In this document: positions 8,325 to 17,118 of the stretch, piece by piece
Layout: every line of letters begins with the position of its first letter
Numbering within the stretch: position 1 is the stretch's first letter
DNA from: SAR202 cluster bacterium
GTDB lineage: Bacteria > Chloroflexota > Dehalococcoidia > Lucifugimonadales > UBA3495
NCBI GenBank assembly: GCA_013204585.1
Contig: JABMNL010000012.1
Span: 1 to 42,788 of the forward strand
DNA: 42,788 bases
Direction: 5' to 3'
Notes under the pieces: model-generated
The model's input: only the letters and a program-made list of their open reading frames with translations
The model's database searches: none
What the model was told of the DNA's origin: nothing
Position numbers and translations under genes: made by a program

Positions 8325-9029
8325 ATGGCGAAGGTGGTCGATACTCCTGAATACAGTATTCGGGAGAGCAAGCGGGCCAGGCGGTTAACCATCAAAGTAT
8401 CTTCTTGGGCAGGGGTCGAAGTGGTGGTCCCTCCTAGATTTAACCGGTCTGAAATACGAAAGTTCATCCAGTCTAAAGCAGGTTGGATTAAGAAGAGTCT
8501 AGAACAGATTGGGCCCGTCAAAGAACTTCAGAAACCAGACACCATCTACCTCGGATTGCTCGGCGAAACCTGGCAAGTAGAATATTCACCTTCGCAGGAT
8601 AATCGCCTTGGCGTTTCTGAAACCGACGCCAACGTATTGTTGCTGACTGGCCCAGTGGAAGGCCCGGTTGATGTGGCGGCAGCGTTAAACCAGTGGCTCC
8701 AAAAGCGCGCAAAAACCATCTTGGACCCGTGGCTGCACCAATTAAGCTCTGAACTGTCACTGCCCTTCAGCCGGGCGAGCGTACGGCGTCAGAGGACTAA
8801 GTGGGGTAGTTGCTCAGCCGAGAAGTCCATTAGCTTAAACCGAAACCTGCTCTTTCTCTCGGAGGCAATGGTCAGGTATGTGCTGGTCCACGAGCTATGC
8901 CACGTCCGCCAACTGAACCACTCCGACAAATTCTGGCGTCTCCTGGAAACCTTCGAACCCAACGCCCGCGAAACCGCAGCCAGCATCAGGAAAGAGTCAA
9001 AATTGGTACCCCGTTGGGCAATGGCCTAA
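8325..9029 (+). CDS. YgjP/WLM-type M48-like metallopeptidase (DUF45)
   Basis: The 234-residue protein has the zinc site HELCH (189-193) with a third ligand His199 in NHSDKFW, and the upstream conserved block TKWGSCS (159-165). These are hallmarks of the YgjP/DUF45 metallohydrolases related to SprT and WLM proteases. The N-terminal 140 residues form the beta-rich half that carries the basic strand SKRARRLTIKV. There is no signal peptide or membrane helix, so it is cytosolic. E. coli YgjP has been reported as a UTP diphosphatase, while other relatives are called peptidases, so the reaction is uncertain. GAAGGGAA precedes the ATG. It converges on the MFS gene with a 23-base gap. Confidence 0.9.
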   Translation: MAKVVDTPEYSIRESKRARRLTIKVSSWAGVEVVVPPRFNRSEIRKFIQSKAGWIKKSLEQIGPVKELQKPDTIYLGLLGETWQVEYSPSQDNRLGVSETDANVLLLTGPVEGPVDVAAALNQWLQKRAKTILDPWLHQLSSELSLPFSRASVRRQRTKWGSCSAEKSISLNRNLLFLSEAMVRYVLVHELCHVRQLNHSDKFWRLLETFEPNARETAASIRKESKLVPRWAMA

Positions 9030-9052
9030 TGGCTCCAGATGACTGGCAATCC

Positions 9053-10282
9053 TTAGAACCGGCGGAGTTTGGGCGCTAAAAAGGCCAGAATAATCACCAA
9101 CGTTATTCCGACTACTCTACTCATGACCGCAGTGGTCGGCGGACCAACCAAGCCGGATAACGCCCCGGCAATCGGGCTGCCAAAGGCGTGGGCGTAGATT
9201 GCCAAGGTTCTAAGGCCCATGATTCTACCGCGAAATTCTGGCAATGCAGTCTTCATCAACACCGTGAGTATCAAGACCAACGTGGATGAGAACATCATCC
9301 CCGTGACCACAAGGATTCCAAGGGACAAATAGAAGTTGGTAGATGTGGCGAACAGAATCATGGATCCATGCCAGCCAACCACTGCCAAGATGCAGAGCAA
9401 CCCTGTATGGCGCAAGTTCGGTATCGATGCCCATACCATGGAGCCCACCAGCCCCCCGATGCCAAAGGATGAGATAAGCATGCCCAGCCCCACCGAGTTC
9501 TGGGCTAACACGTCCTTCGCGAAGATAGGAACGAGCGTGGTGTGGAATGAAAACCCGGTGATGTTGATAATCACCGCCACAATAAGGGCCGACCAGAGCA
9601 GCTGATCACCCTTAACGTATCTCAACCCCTGAGCAACCATGGTGAACACCGACTCCCTTTTCTGGGATTCGCTCACCCTCGTGGTGCCCATAAACATAGC
9701 CGCAGAACCGCTCAAGATGTACAGTGATGCCACCACTGCGTAGGCCCCCTCCGGACCACTTATGTCAAATAGGAACCCCCCAAGAATCGGTCCAATCACT
9801 AAAGCGATATTCATTGCCGCGTTAATCAAAGCGACAGCATTAGGGATGCGAGCGGGTGTAACGCTGTCCACCGCCAGAGACTGGGCCGTGGGCATCTGGA
9901 AAATTCTGGCTAGGCCGGCAGCCAACGTAATGGCGAAGATGTGCCAGACCTCGATTAGATTGGTGACAATCAATGCAAACATCAGCAACGCCAGCGAGGC
10001 CAAGGCCGCTTGGACGATAATCATCAAGGTGCGGCGCGGAACAATGTCGGCGGTGGCTCCGGCGAAAAGGGCCAGAAAATTGAACCCCAGGCGGGCAGAC
10101 GCGGTAAGCCCGGCCAAAAGCGGCGAGTCACTGCGGTTGAGTACATACCACACGACCACCACCGTTTCCATCTGAGCGCCCATCTGGGCCAGGGTCATTG
10201 CTGACCAGATTAGGCCAAAGTTGCGCTGGCGAAGTATCGAGATAGGCGTAGCGGCCCCACCCAGTCTTGCGGATAGGTTCAA
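9053..10282 (-). CDS. MFS transporter (EntS/MFS_3-like exporter)
   Basis: This 409-residue protein has twelve predicted membrane helices. The N-terminal block LRQRNFGLIWSAMTLAQMG is typical of the MFS_3 group (EntS-like and macrolide-efflux-like exporters). The loop between helices 2 and 3 carries a weak form of motif A, GATADIVPRRTLM, where the usual DR.GRR is degenerate. It sits in the cytoplasmic membrane and probably exports a small amphipathic compound. The start used is TTG at 10282; no clear ribosome site was seen, so it may lie nearby. A paralogue with related signature lies at 30721. Confidence 0.87.
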   Translation of the reverse strand: MNLSARLGGAATPISILRQRNFGLIWSAMTLAQMGAQMETVVVVWYVLNRSDSPLLAGLTASARLGFNFLALFAGATADIVPRRTLMIIVQAALASLALLMFALIVTNLIEVWHIFAITLAAGLARIFQMPTAQSLAVDSVTPARIPNAVALINAAMNIALVIGPILGGFLFDISGPEGAYAVVASLYILSGSAAMFMGTTRVSESQKRESVFTMVAQGLRYVKGDQLLWSALIVAVIINITGFSFHTTLVPIFAKDVLAQNSVGLGMLISSFGIGGLVGSMVWASIPNLRHTGLLCILAVVGWHGSMILFATSTNFYLSLGILVVTGMMFSSTLVLILTVLMKTALPEFRGRIMGLRTLAIYAHAFGSPIAGALSGLVGPPTTAVMSRVVGITLVIILAFLAPKLRRF

Positions 10283-10439
10283 TTCGACAACGTTTCGAGT
10301 GAAAGACTTGCCACGATATTAATTAGAAAACCGCCTTTGGAAAATTATCTAAGATTGCGCTCCAAATATGGGCCGGAAGAATCGTACCGCCGCGGCGGAA
10401 GCCTGTCCAATTAACCAGACCTCTACTCCAGAACAAATA

Positions 10440-10465
10440 AACACCCAGGCCTTAACAGGCCTGGG
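10440..10465. terminator. Terminator of the luciferase-like monooxygenase gene
   Basis: A perfect 12-bp stem, ACACCCAGGCCT with AGGCCTGGGTGT around TAAC, lies about 40 bases beyond the stop codon of the minus-strand gene at 10507. On the minus strand it is followed by TTTATTTG. The plus strand also has TTT, so it may work in both directions. Confidence 0.75.
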
Positions 10466-10506
10466 TGTTTTAACCCGAGTCCACCCAAAGATGCTAGCTA
10501 ATTATT

Positions 10507-11685
10507 TTAGGGCTTGCGGTCATAGTAGAGTTCGTCTGCCCGCTTTAACCCCGCCAGGCGGCCACCTTGCATTACCTCTTTCCGCTCGCTGGCCCAACGG
10601 GCGGTGGTCTTAATTCCAGCTAAGGTACCTTGGAAATGAGGGAAGACGTAGCGTGCCAGCAACTCATAGCTATGGAGTATCTTCTCTCGGGTCGCCCAAT
10701 CGGCCACCAAAATCATCAGTCCACCGAACCCGCCGCTTATCTCTTGCAGTCGGTCAATGGCGGCAATGGCATCATCCGGCGTTCCCACAATCCATTGATG
10801 GTTCTCCACCATAAAATCGACTACTTCGTTGGGCGGCACGTCGGGGACATCGTTGCCCAGGATTTCGCCGAAGTATTCTTTAATCAAGCGGCCACCGCCC
10901 AGCCTCACGTCCTCAATGGCCTGTTCCCGAGTCTCAGCCAAGTGGCACGGGATGACCAGTTGCCAGTCCTCCCTACGAACCGTCTTGCCATACTCTTCCG
11001 CCGTCTCCTCGGCTATGGACCACAGTTCTGAGAGGCTGGTGCGCCGCACCGTGTCGCGGGGCACACTTAGCGAAATCAAGGCCGCGCCATGCCTGCCGGC
11101 CAGCCTGGGGCCAGCGGGAGACTGGGCAGACGCCACCGCCACCGGGATGTAGGGCTGCTGGTAAGGCCGAAGTTGGAGCATCGCTTCGTTCAACGTAAAC
11201 CAATCGCTTTTGTGGGTAATCGGCTCGGTCTCGGTGAACAGCCGCATGATCACACCTAGCGACTCGTCCATCATCTCCCGTTGCCGCGCCGGGTCTATGC
11301 CCAACATGGCGGCATCGGAGGTTAGCGCGCCAGGTCCCACACCCAAAATAACCCGTCCCTTGGTCAGGTGGTCGAGCAACACCATACGATTGGCCACCAT
11401 GTAAGGATGATGATAGGGAAGGCTAATAACCCCGGTTCCCAGTTTGATGTGGCGGGTGCGCTCCGCAGCCGTGGCGATGAATATTTCAGGAGAGGCGATT
11501 GTCTCCCAACCTGCACTATGGTGTTCACCGATGTAGGCTTCGTCGTAGCCCAGCGCATCGAGCCATTGCAGTAGTTCTAGGTCTCGGTCCAAGGCCAGAG
11601 TCGGGTTCTCCCCGATTCGGTGAAAGGGTGCCATAAAGACGCCAAACTTCATTCTGTGATGGGCCATTATTCCGTTCTCTGCCAT
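10507..11685 (-). CDS. LLM-class (luciferase-like) flavin-dependent monooxygenase
   Basis: The start is set at ATG 11685 because AAAGGAG lies a few bases before it; the open frame extends upstream but without a ribosome site. The 392-residue protein is a TIM-barrel bacterial luciferase-like enzyme. It starts MKFGVFMAPFHRIGENPTLA after a short leader, followed by YIGEHHSAGWETI and LDHLTKGRVILGVGPGALTSDA, a pattern seen in limonene-monooxygenase-like and alkanal-type LLM proteins. Such enzymes take reduced FMN or F420 and insert oxygen or remove hydride. A palindrome ATGCAATTGCAT (11803-11814) lies about 118 bases upstream and is a possible operator. The C-terminal 30 residues are an unassigned tail. 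Confidence 0.9.
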   Translation of the reverse strand: MAENGIMAHHRMKFGVFMAPFHRIGENPTLALDRDLELLQWLDALGYDEAYIGEHHSAGWETIASPEIFIATAAERTRHIKLGTGVISLPYHHPYMVANRMVLLDHLTKGRVILGVGPGALTSDAAMLGIDPARQREMMDESLGVIMRLFTETEPITHKSDWFTLNEAMLQLRPYQQPYIPVAVASAQSPAGPRLAGRHGAALISLSVPRDTVRRTSLSELWSIAEETAEEYGKTVRREDWQLVIPCHLAETREQAIEDVRLGGGRLIKEYFGEILGNDVPDVPPNEVVDFMVENHQWIVGTPDDAIAAIDRLQEISGGFGGLMILVADWATREKILHSYELLARYVFPHFQGTLAGIKTTARWASERKEVMQGGRLAGLKRADELYYDRKP

Positions 11686-11802
11686 CGTGCTCCTTTGACT
11701 GGTAGTCTTTGGAGGCCGCTTCGGCCCAAATTTCCGTATGTTAATTGCCAAGTGTACGGAGCGGCGAATGAGACTGACAGATGCAGATAAATCATCCTCC
11801 TA

Positions 11803-11814
11803 ATGCAATTGCAT
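11803..11814. promoter_or_regulatory. Palindrome ATGCAATTGCAT, possible operator
   Basis: A perfect 12-bp palindrome in the intergenic stretch upstream of the minus-strand monooxygenase gene. Its position and symmetry suit a repressor dimer, but only one copy is present and chance is possible. Confidence 0.3.
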
Positions 11815-11849
11815 CAGAGCAGTGATGGATGCCAACAACTCCGACTATC

Positions 11850-11930
11850 CAACAAAAATGGGAGCCAGGAATGACATTCTGGCTCCTCTTTTCGCTCTGG
11901 TTCCTGCCGTTTTGGCAGGAACTTTTTTTG
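11850..11930. terminator. Two adjacent terminator hairpins (one per strand)
   Basis: Hairpin 1 (11861-11868 with 11879-11886) is followed on the minus strand by CATTTTTG, so it ends the VOC gene at 11950. Hairpin 2 (11900-11908 with 11914-11922, loop GTTTT) is followed by seven T's on the plus strand. No plus-strand gene lies upstream of it. Confidence 0.7.
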
Positions 11931-11949
11931 CTAAATTGAACGCCGTTGG

Positions 11950-12399
11950 CTAGCCTTCAATACCACTATCGAATTGAACCAAAATCCCATCTGGGTCGAA
12001 GGCGAAGAAGGTACGGACATTGCCTTCTGCGTCGGCGAAGGCTTCGATGCCACCGGCAATCTCTACGCCCTTGGCGATTAGTTCGTCAGCTAGTCCACGG
12101 ACGTTCTTGACCGTGAATGAAACGTGGCTAACTCCCACCTGGTCCAACTTGATACCGTCTCCATCCGACTCGTCGCCGGGGTGGCTGGTCATCACAAAGA
12201 ATTGGTCTTGCCCCCAGCTTAGGTAGACCGTGCGGCGGTTGTTGCGCTTGTGCTTGTAGGTGTGGGTGAGTCCGCCGGTGCTGGTATCTTGCATGAAGTC
12301 CTTGGTGACCTTCATGCCGAGGATGTCACGATAAAAGGCCAGGGACTTGTCCATGTCACTGACGCAGACTGCTATGTGCGAAATTCCTGTGGCTTCCAT
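11950..12399 (-). CDS. VOC-family protein (glyoxalase/bleomycin-resistance fold)
   Basis: This 149-residue single-subunit VOC protein has His8 in ISHIAVCV as the first probable metal ligand and a His in GVSHVSFTV as the third. The last ligand position, normally Glu near the C-terminus, reads DGILVQFD with Gln. Metal binding may therefore be altered, or the protein may be non-metal, like some bleomycin-binding members. The ATG is preceded by GGAGAC at ten bases. It lies between the epimerase gene and the luciferase-like gene on the same strand, with a terminator directly behind it. Substrate unknown. Confidence 0.85.
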   Translation of the reverse strand: MEATGISHIAVCVSDMDKSLAFYRDILGMKVTKDFMQDTSTGGLTHTYKHKRNNRRTVYLSWGQDQFFVMTSHPGDESDGDGIKLDQVGVSHVSFTVKNVRGLADELIAKGVEIAGGIEAFADAEGNVRTFFAFDPDGILVQFDSGIEG

Positions 12400-12509
12400 A
12401 TTAATTTGTCTCCGTTTATTAGTAATTCCTAGGTCGTGTGGCCGCCTGAGCCGCCAATGCTATTTCGACGCCAGGCGTTTGTCAAAAGGGCTTTGTCCTG
12501 CTGGGCAAC

Positions 12510-13481
12510 TCAGTCGAGAAAATTGGCGGCCTTCCGCCACTCAATATAATCGGCCAGCCCTGCTTTTAAGTCATATTTGGGCTTCCATCCCAAGTCTTCA
12601 AACAAGCGGTGGCCGGAAAGAGGGCCACGGCCATAGTCATCTTTGTCTTTAGATACAGCGGGAGCGGAAACCTGAGTGGACGGCGACAACTCGACCACCT
12701 GGTCCAGAATCTCCTGGAATGTCACCCACACTCCGGTAGTGATGTTGTACAGACTGTGGGGCAGCGTCGGGGCGTCCAGTACAGTGCGGACGCCATCGGC
12801 GATGTCCGGGATGTAGATGTAGTCTCGCCCTTGGTTCATGTCCGCCGGGGTGATGCTCTCCCCCCGCACCGCTCGGCCAGTCCAATCGTAAAAGACCGAC
12901 ATTACAGCCCGGTGACCGGTGACCCGCTCCATCGGGCCATAGGGCGTGCTGAGGCGCACGCTGGCGGTGGATATGCCGTGCAGTTCTCCGTAACGGCGAG
13001 TTAGCATCTCGCTGGAAAATTTGGTGATGCCGTACAGGTTGTCGGGGACCGGAGCCGTCTCTTCATTTAGGGTCTGGTCACCATGCAGCTTCGAGCCGTA
13101 AGCGGCGCCAGAACTGACGTAGATAAACCGCGACACTCGCTGAGTGCGGGCCAGTTCCAAGACATTGGCTGTCCCCTCGATGTTGATGGCCACCACGTCC
13201 CGGCTGCGGTCGATTTCTAATTGAAGTCGGTTAACGGTGTAGACCGCTGCGTGGACTATCTTGTCGATGGAGTGCTCGCTGCCCAGGCGTTCCACCGATT
13301 TCGGGTCAACAATGTCCCCCTGGACGTAGGTCACATTCGGGGATGCCTCGCCCACGAAGTCCTGCAACAACTGGTCTGGTGCGTCGATGTCAAAACTGAC
13401 CACCTGGTGGCCGTTGCGGGCCAGGTCTTTAACAATATTTGCCCCTACAAATCCCGTCCCACCGGTCACTAATGTCGCCAT
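12510..13481 (-). CDS. NAD-dependent epimerase/dehydratase (extended SDR)
   Basis: The start is placed at ATG 13481, seven bases after AGGAGG, giving 323 residues that begin with the Rossmann motif VTGGTGFVG. The active-site motif YGITK holds the catalytic Tyr and Lys, and the SSGAAYG block provides the Ser/Thr. This is the UDP-glucose 4-epimerase/dTDP-glucose dehydratase superfamily. The pyrophosphate-binding C-terminal half is less typical, and no glycan genes surround it. It may act on a non-nucleotide sugar or a phenolic compound, as many extended SDRs do. It is divergent from the ABC operon at 13605. Confidence 0.88.
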   Translation of the reverse strand: MATLVTGGTGFVGANIVKDLARNGHQVVSFDIDAPDQLLQDFVGEASPNVTYVQGDIVDPKSVERLGSEHSIDKIVHAAVYTVNRLQLEIDRSRDVVAINIEGTANVLELARTQRVSRFIYVSSGAAYGSKLHGDQTLNEETAPVPDNLYGITKFSSEMLTRRYGELHGISTASVRLSTPYGPMERVTGHRAVMSVFYDWTGRAVRGESITPADMNQGRDYIYIPDIADGVRTVLDAPTLPHSLYNITTGVWVTFQEILDQVVELSPSTQVSAPAVSKDKDDYGRGPLSGHRLFEDLGWKPKYDLKAGLADYIEWRKAANFLD

Positions 13482-13592
13482 TGCGCCGCCTCCTGAATGG
13501 GCATTTACTATGTCCCAACGCACTATGGTCTGCCCCGAGGAACTAGTCAACAATCACCTAGATAGCAACAGAAACTCAGAGGCAACCGTCGG

Positions 13593-13607
13593 TATAATAG
13601 CCCTGTG
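13593..13607 (+). promoter_or_regulatory. TATAAT -10 box directly upstream of a GTG start (leaderless mRNA)
   Basis: A consensus TATAAT (13593-13598) is followed by exactly six bases and then the GTG start codon of the ABC gene. The expected transcription start falls on the G of GTG. No Shine-Dalgarno sequence fits in this space. No good -35 hexamer is present at 16-18 bases. Confidence 0.6.
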
Positions 13608-14507
13608 GCCACACTATTAGAAGCTAAGGCGTTGACCAAGCATTACGGGCAGACGATTGCGCTCGAGTCCGTGAACTTCCAGGTGCAAGAGGGAATCACC
13701 GGCTTGCTCGGCCCCAACGGAGCGGGCAAAAGCACAGCAATCAAGCTGTTCTTAGGCTTGCTCAAACCCACGTCTGGCTCTGCCGAAGTGTTGGGCGAGA
13801 GGCCCTACGAATCCCTGGGAATACGGGCCCGCTTGGGCTACATGCCAGAGCACGATTGTCTGCCCACCGCCAGCACCGCCTCCGAGTTCCTAACCCACAT
13901 GGCCCAGGTAAGCGGGATTCCCCCGGCCCAGGCCAGAACTCGTTCCGCCGATATTTTGCGGCACGTGGGATTGGAAGAAGAACGTTACCGGCCCATCGGG
14001 CAATACTCCACAGGAATGAAACAACGGGTGAAGCTGGCCCAATCGCTGGCCCACGACCCGACGGTGGTACTGCTGGACGAACCCACGGCGGGCCTGGACC
14101 CCGGCGGTCGCGAAGAGATGCTCCGGCTCATTAGGCGAACGGGCCGAGAGTTTGGCATCAGCATCGTCCTTTCTTCCCACCTGATGGGCGATGTGGAGAG
14201 CACCTGCGACCGAATCATCGTCTTGGAAGGCGGCCACGTGACCGAAGAGGGGGCAGTCGCCCAATTTACCCGCGAAACGGAAACCGTGCTGATTGACGTG
14301 GACAGCAACCGGGATGAATTAATCGCAGCTTTGGCCAAACGTGGCGTGACCGCTTTGATTGACGGGGTGTCCCTGACCGTTGTCCTAGATAGCGAAGACC
14401 AATATGACGCCATCAGAGATTCTCTGGTGGAGACCAATGCTCGTCTGCGCCGCATGGCTCTCCGTCGGCACCAGCTAACCGACATATTCCGGGTTGGTCA
14501 AGAATGA
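13605..14507 (+). CDS. ABC transporter ATP-binding protein (ABC-2 exporter, first system)
   Basis: 300 residues. Walker A is GPNGAGKST, the signature is YSTGMKQRVKLAQSLA, and Walker B is VVLLDEPTAGLDP. The C-terminal 80 residues form the regulatory extension common in ABC-2-type exporter ATPases (GldA, NatA and drug-export types). It opens a four-gene unit. Its stop overlaps the ATG of the permease at 14504 (ATGA), which shows translational coupling. Cytoplasmic, energising export by the adjacent permease. The GTG start appears leaderless. The cargo cannot be inferred; multi-subunit ABC-2 exporters of this arrangement move antibiotics, lipids or ions. Confidence 0.93.
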   Translation: MATLLEAKALTKHYGQTIALESVNFQVQEGITGLLGPNGAGKSTAIKLFLGLLKPTSGSAEVLGERPYESLGIRARLGYMPEHDCLPTASTASEFLTHMAQVSGIPPAQARTRSADILRHVGLEEERYRPIGQYSTGMKQRVKLAQSLAHDPTVVLLDEPTAGLDPGGREEMLRLIRRTGREFGISIVLSSHLMGDVESTCDRIIVLEGGHVTEEGAVAQFTRETETVLIDVDSNRDELIAALAKRGVTALIDGVSLTVVLDSEDQYDAIRDSLVETNARLRRMALRRHQLTDIFRVGQE

Positions 14508-15427
14508 CCCAACCGACGGGCGAATTATTCGACCTGGGATACCAGCATTACGACGGGCCGCGCGAGGGAAGAATGCGGGCCCGCAAGGCCGTGTTCATTG
14601 ATGGGTTCAGAACGACTTTAGGTCTGGGGCGTGGCGCAGGCGCTAAAGTACTACCAATGCTGTTGTTTGGGTCAGCCATGGCCCCAGCCATAATTCTAGC
14701 GCTGATTAACTCTCTGTCAGAGGGCCAGATAGACCTTCCAGGACACGCCGAGTATTACCAGATTGTCTCCGTTGTCCTGCTAATCTTTGCTGCCATAATC
14801 GCTCCCGAACTGCTGTGTCCAGACCGGCGTAACGGAGTGATTAGCCTCTATCTCGTGAGGCCTTTGAGCATCACTGACTACGTGGCGGCCCGGTGGCTGG
14901 CATTTTTCGCCGTCACGATTTTATTAGTGTATTCGGGACAGATTGTATTATTGGCCGGGCTGGTATTAGCAGCAGCCGACCCATTGGAGTACCTAAAGGA
15001 CAATTGGCTAGATATTCCCCGCATCCTTGCGGCCGGGTTTTTGCTGGCAGCGTTCATAACTACGCTGCCCTTGGCGGTATCGGCATTCACCGACCGCAGG
15101 GCCTTTGCGGCAGCCTTCGTCATCGGCATCTTCATCATATCCGCGGCCGCAGCTGGCGCATTAACAGAATGTGACAACAACCATGGCCGCGGCCCTGGCG
15201 GACAATGTGAAAATGTTACCGGCGACGCGGCCAAGTGGTTCGGAATGATGGACGTGAGCCGGGTGCCCACCAACGTCAACCAGATAATATTCGATGCTGA
15301 GAGCGCAGGCGTTCGCTCCCGGTTAACTTCCGAGTTGCCACGTATCGTGCCCATAGGGTGGTACATCATCTTAACCGGAGGACTGGCCACTACTCTCTGG
15401 CTGCGGTACCGGAGGATATCGGCATGA
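14504..15427 (+). CDS. ABC-2-type permease (first system)
   Basis: 307 residues with six predicted membrane helices. A cytosolic N-terminal stretch containing DLGYQHYDGPREG, a pattern frequent in ABC-2 permeases of Gram-positive-like bacteria, comes before the first helix at about 45-65. The large outside loop near 225-280 contains a Cys-bearing segment. It overlaps the previous ATPase gene by four bases and the next ATPase gene by four bases, so the products are likely made in fixed ratio. Confidence 0.85.
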   Translation: MTQPTGELFDLGYQHYDGPREGRMRARKAVFIDGFRTTLGLGRGAGAKVLPMLLFGSAMAPAIILALINSLSEGQIDLPGHAEYYQIVSVVLLIFAAIIAPELLCPDRRNGVISLYLVRPLSITDYVAARWLAFFAVTILLVYSGQIVLLAGLVLAAADPLEYLKDNWLDIPRILAAGFLLAAFITTLPLAVSAFTDRRAFAAAFVIGIFIISAAAAGALTECDNNHGRGPGGQCENVTGDAAKWFGMMDVSRVPTNVNQIIFDAESAGVRSRLTSELPRIVPIGWYIILTGGLATTLWLRYRRISA

Positions 15428-16353
15428 GTGCCTCCCAAGAACCGGTTATCAACGTGCAAGCCGTATCAAAATGGTTCGGCAGCGTGGTGGCCGTCAACGA
15501 TGTCAGCCTTCAAGTCTTTCCCGGCATCACTGGCCTGTTGGGCCCCAATGGGGCGGGCAAGTCGACCTTGCTCCACATGATTACCGGTAAAGCCTCCTGT
15601 TCCGAGGGCGAAGTGACTATCCTGGGGCAACCGGCGCGGGACAATCCAGGGCTTTACCGCAGTGTGGGCGTGATGTCGGAACACGAAGCCGTTTACGGTT
15701 TCCAAACTGGCCGACAATTTGTGGAATTCGCCGCCAAACTCCACGGTCTGCACCCCGTGTCAGAACCCGTGGACCGGGCCATTGGACTGGTGGGGTTGGA
15801 AGATGTCCAACACCGCACCCTTGCCACTTATTCGCGTGGCATGCGACAGCGGATGCGGTTGGCTGCGGCTTTGGTACACGACCCCCAGGTGTTGGTCATG
15901 GATGAACCTTTGAACGGCACCGACCCCCGCCAGCGGCTGGAGTTTCACGACACAATGGTCCATTTCGCCGAGCAAGGCCGGACGATCCTCATCTCCTCCC
16001 ACATCTTGGAAGAGGTTGAGAGCATAGCCACCCGAATCCTGCTGATGGTCAGCGGCAAGTTGGCGGCGGCGGGAGACTTCCGGGCCATCCGCGCCAAGTT
16101 GGATGAACAGGCCTACCAGGTGCGAGTGGTGACCGACTCTCCCCGCAAGATGGCATCCGCCTTGGCCGGAACAGATTACGTCGACTCGGTAAGCATCGGC
16201 GAAAATAGCGAGCTTACAGTGCTTAGCCGTAACGTCGCGTCACTGCAGAGGTCAATTCCCCAATTGGCCCAAGAGCACGGCATACGACTCTTGCGCGTGG
16301 AACCCCTAGACGACTCGCTGGAGAGTATTTTCAGCTATGTGGTTGACCGTTAA
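15424..16353 (+). CDS. ABC transporter ATP-binding protein (second system)
   Basis: The ATG at 15424 overlaps the previous stop codon (ATGA), which decides the start; 309 residues. Walker A is GPNGAGKST, the signature reads YSRGMRQRMRLAAALV and Walker B is VLVMDEPLNGTDP. The Glu is intact, but the usual DEPT-x-GLD is changed to DEPLNGTDP, as in GldA-like exporter ATPases. The C-terminal domain of about 90 residues differs from that of the first ATPase. It pairs with the permease that begins directly after its stop codon. Confidence 0.92.
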   Translation: MSASQEPVINVQAVSKWFGSVVAVNDVSLQVFPGITGLLGPNGAGKSTLLHMITGKASCSEGEVTILGQPARDNPGLYRSVGVMSEHEAVYGFQTGRQFVEFAAKLHGLHPVSEPVDRAIGLVGLEDVQHRTLATYSRGMRQRMRLAAALVHDPQVLVMDEPLNGTDPRQRLEFHDTMVHFAEQGRTILISSHILEEVESIATRILLMVSGKLAAAGDFRAIRAKLDEQAYQVRVVTDSPRKMASALAGTDYVDSVSIGENSELTVLSRNVASLQRSIPQLAQEHGIRLLRVEPLDDSLESIFSYVVDR

Positions 16354-17079
16354 ATGAGCGCCATCTTTTGGGTCTCCATCCGTCAGCTGACCGGGCCCTG
16401 GCGCATCGTACTGGTGCTGCTACTAGCGGCCCTGCCGGTGGGCCTGGCCGTCATAGTCCATTTCGTGGCCGACGACGATCCGTCCTTCCACCGCGATTTC
16501 ACCACCAACTTGCTGGACCATATGTTGATTACGGGCATACTGCCCATCATAACCATGGCTTTGGCAACCTCGGCCTTCGGCAATGAATTGGAAGACCGCA
16601 CGCTGGGCTATTTGTCGCTAACGCCATTGGCCCGGTGGCGCATCTTCCTCCCCAAAATGCTCGCGTCATTGGTCATCTGCGGCCCGCTTTTGTTGATTAG
16701 CGGTATAACCGCTACGCTCTTGGGATTCGACGGCGAAGTACGACCAACTGTAGCCGTGGCCGTCGCTCTCAGCGTTGGTGTGCTGTCCTATTCGGCCATC
16801 TTCACCTGGGCCGGGTTGGTGACCACACGGGCCTTACCCTTTGCCTTGGTCTACGTACTGCTCTGGGAAGGGGTCATCAGCTCGTTCATCCGTGGAGTAG
16901 ACTATCTAAGCGTCCGCGGGTACACCCTGGCAATCATGAGCGGCCTAGACAAACCCAGCTTTCCTGCGCTGGGGGAACAGGTTATCGAATTTCCCGTGGC
17001 TGTAGTCGGCGCGGCCATCGTAACCGTGTTATTTTTATTTCTGGGCGTGCGGCGTCTGCGTCGGATGGACGTGCCGTAG
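16354..17079 (+). CDS. ABC-2-type permease (second system)
   Basis: 241 residues and six predicted membrane helices; shorter than the first permease. Its ATG follows the TAA of the previous gene with no intervening base. It contains FGNELEDRTLGYLSLTPLAR on a cytoplasmic loop, a segment typical of ABC-2 permeases near the coupling helix. Together with the 15424 ATPase it would form a homodimeric exporter, or a heterodimer with the first permease. Confidence 0.85.
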   Translation: MSAIFWVSIRQLTGPWRIVLVLLLAALPVGLAVIVHFVADDDPSFHRDFTTNLLDHMLITGILPIITMALATSAFGNELEDRTLGYLSLTPLARWRIFLPKMLASLVICGPLLLISGITATLLGFDGEVRPTVAVAVALSVGVLSYSAIFTWAGLVTTRALPFALVYVLLWEGVISSFIRGVDYLSVRGYTLAIMSGLDKPSFPALGEQVIEFPVAVVGAAIVTVLFLFLGVRRLRRMDVP

Positions 17080-17118
17080 AGCGCTAAAATACTCAAATCA
17101 AGGACGGTTCTCCCAGCT

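Noticed and set aside
13605-17079. Antibiotic biosynthesis cluster around the exporters
   Set aside because: No synthase, tailoring or resistance gene set surrounds the operon.
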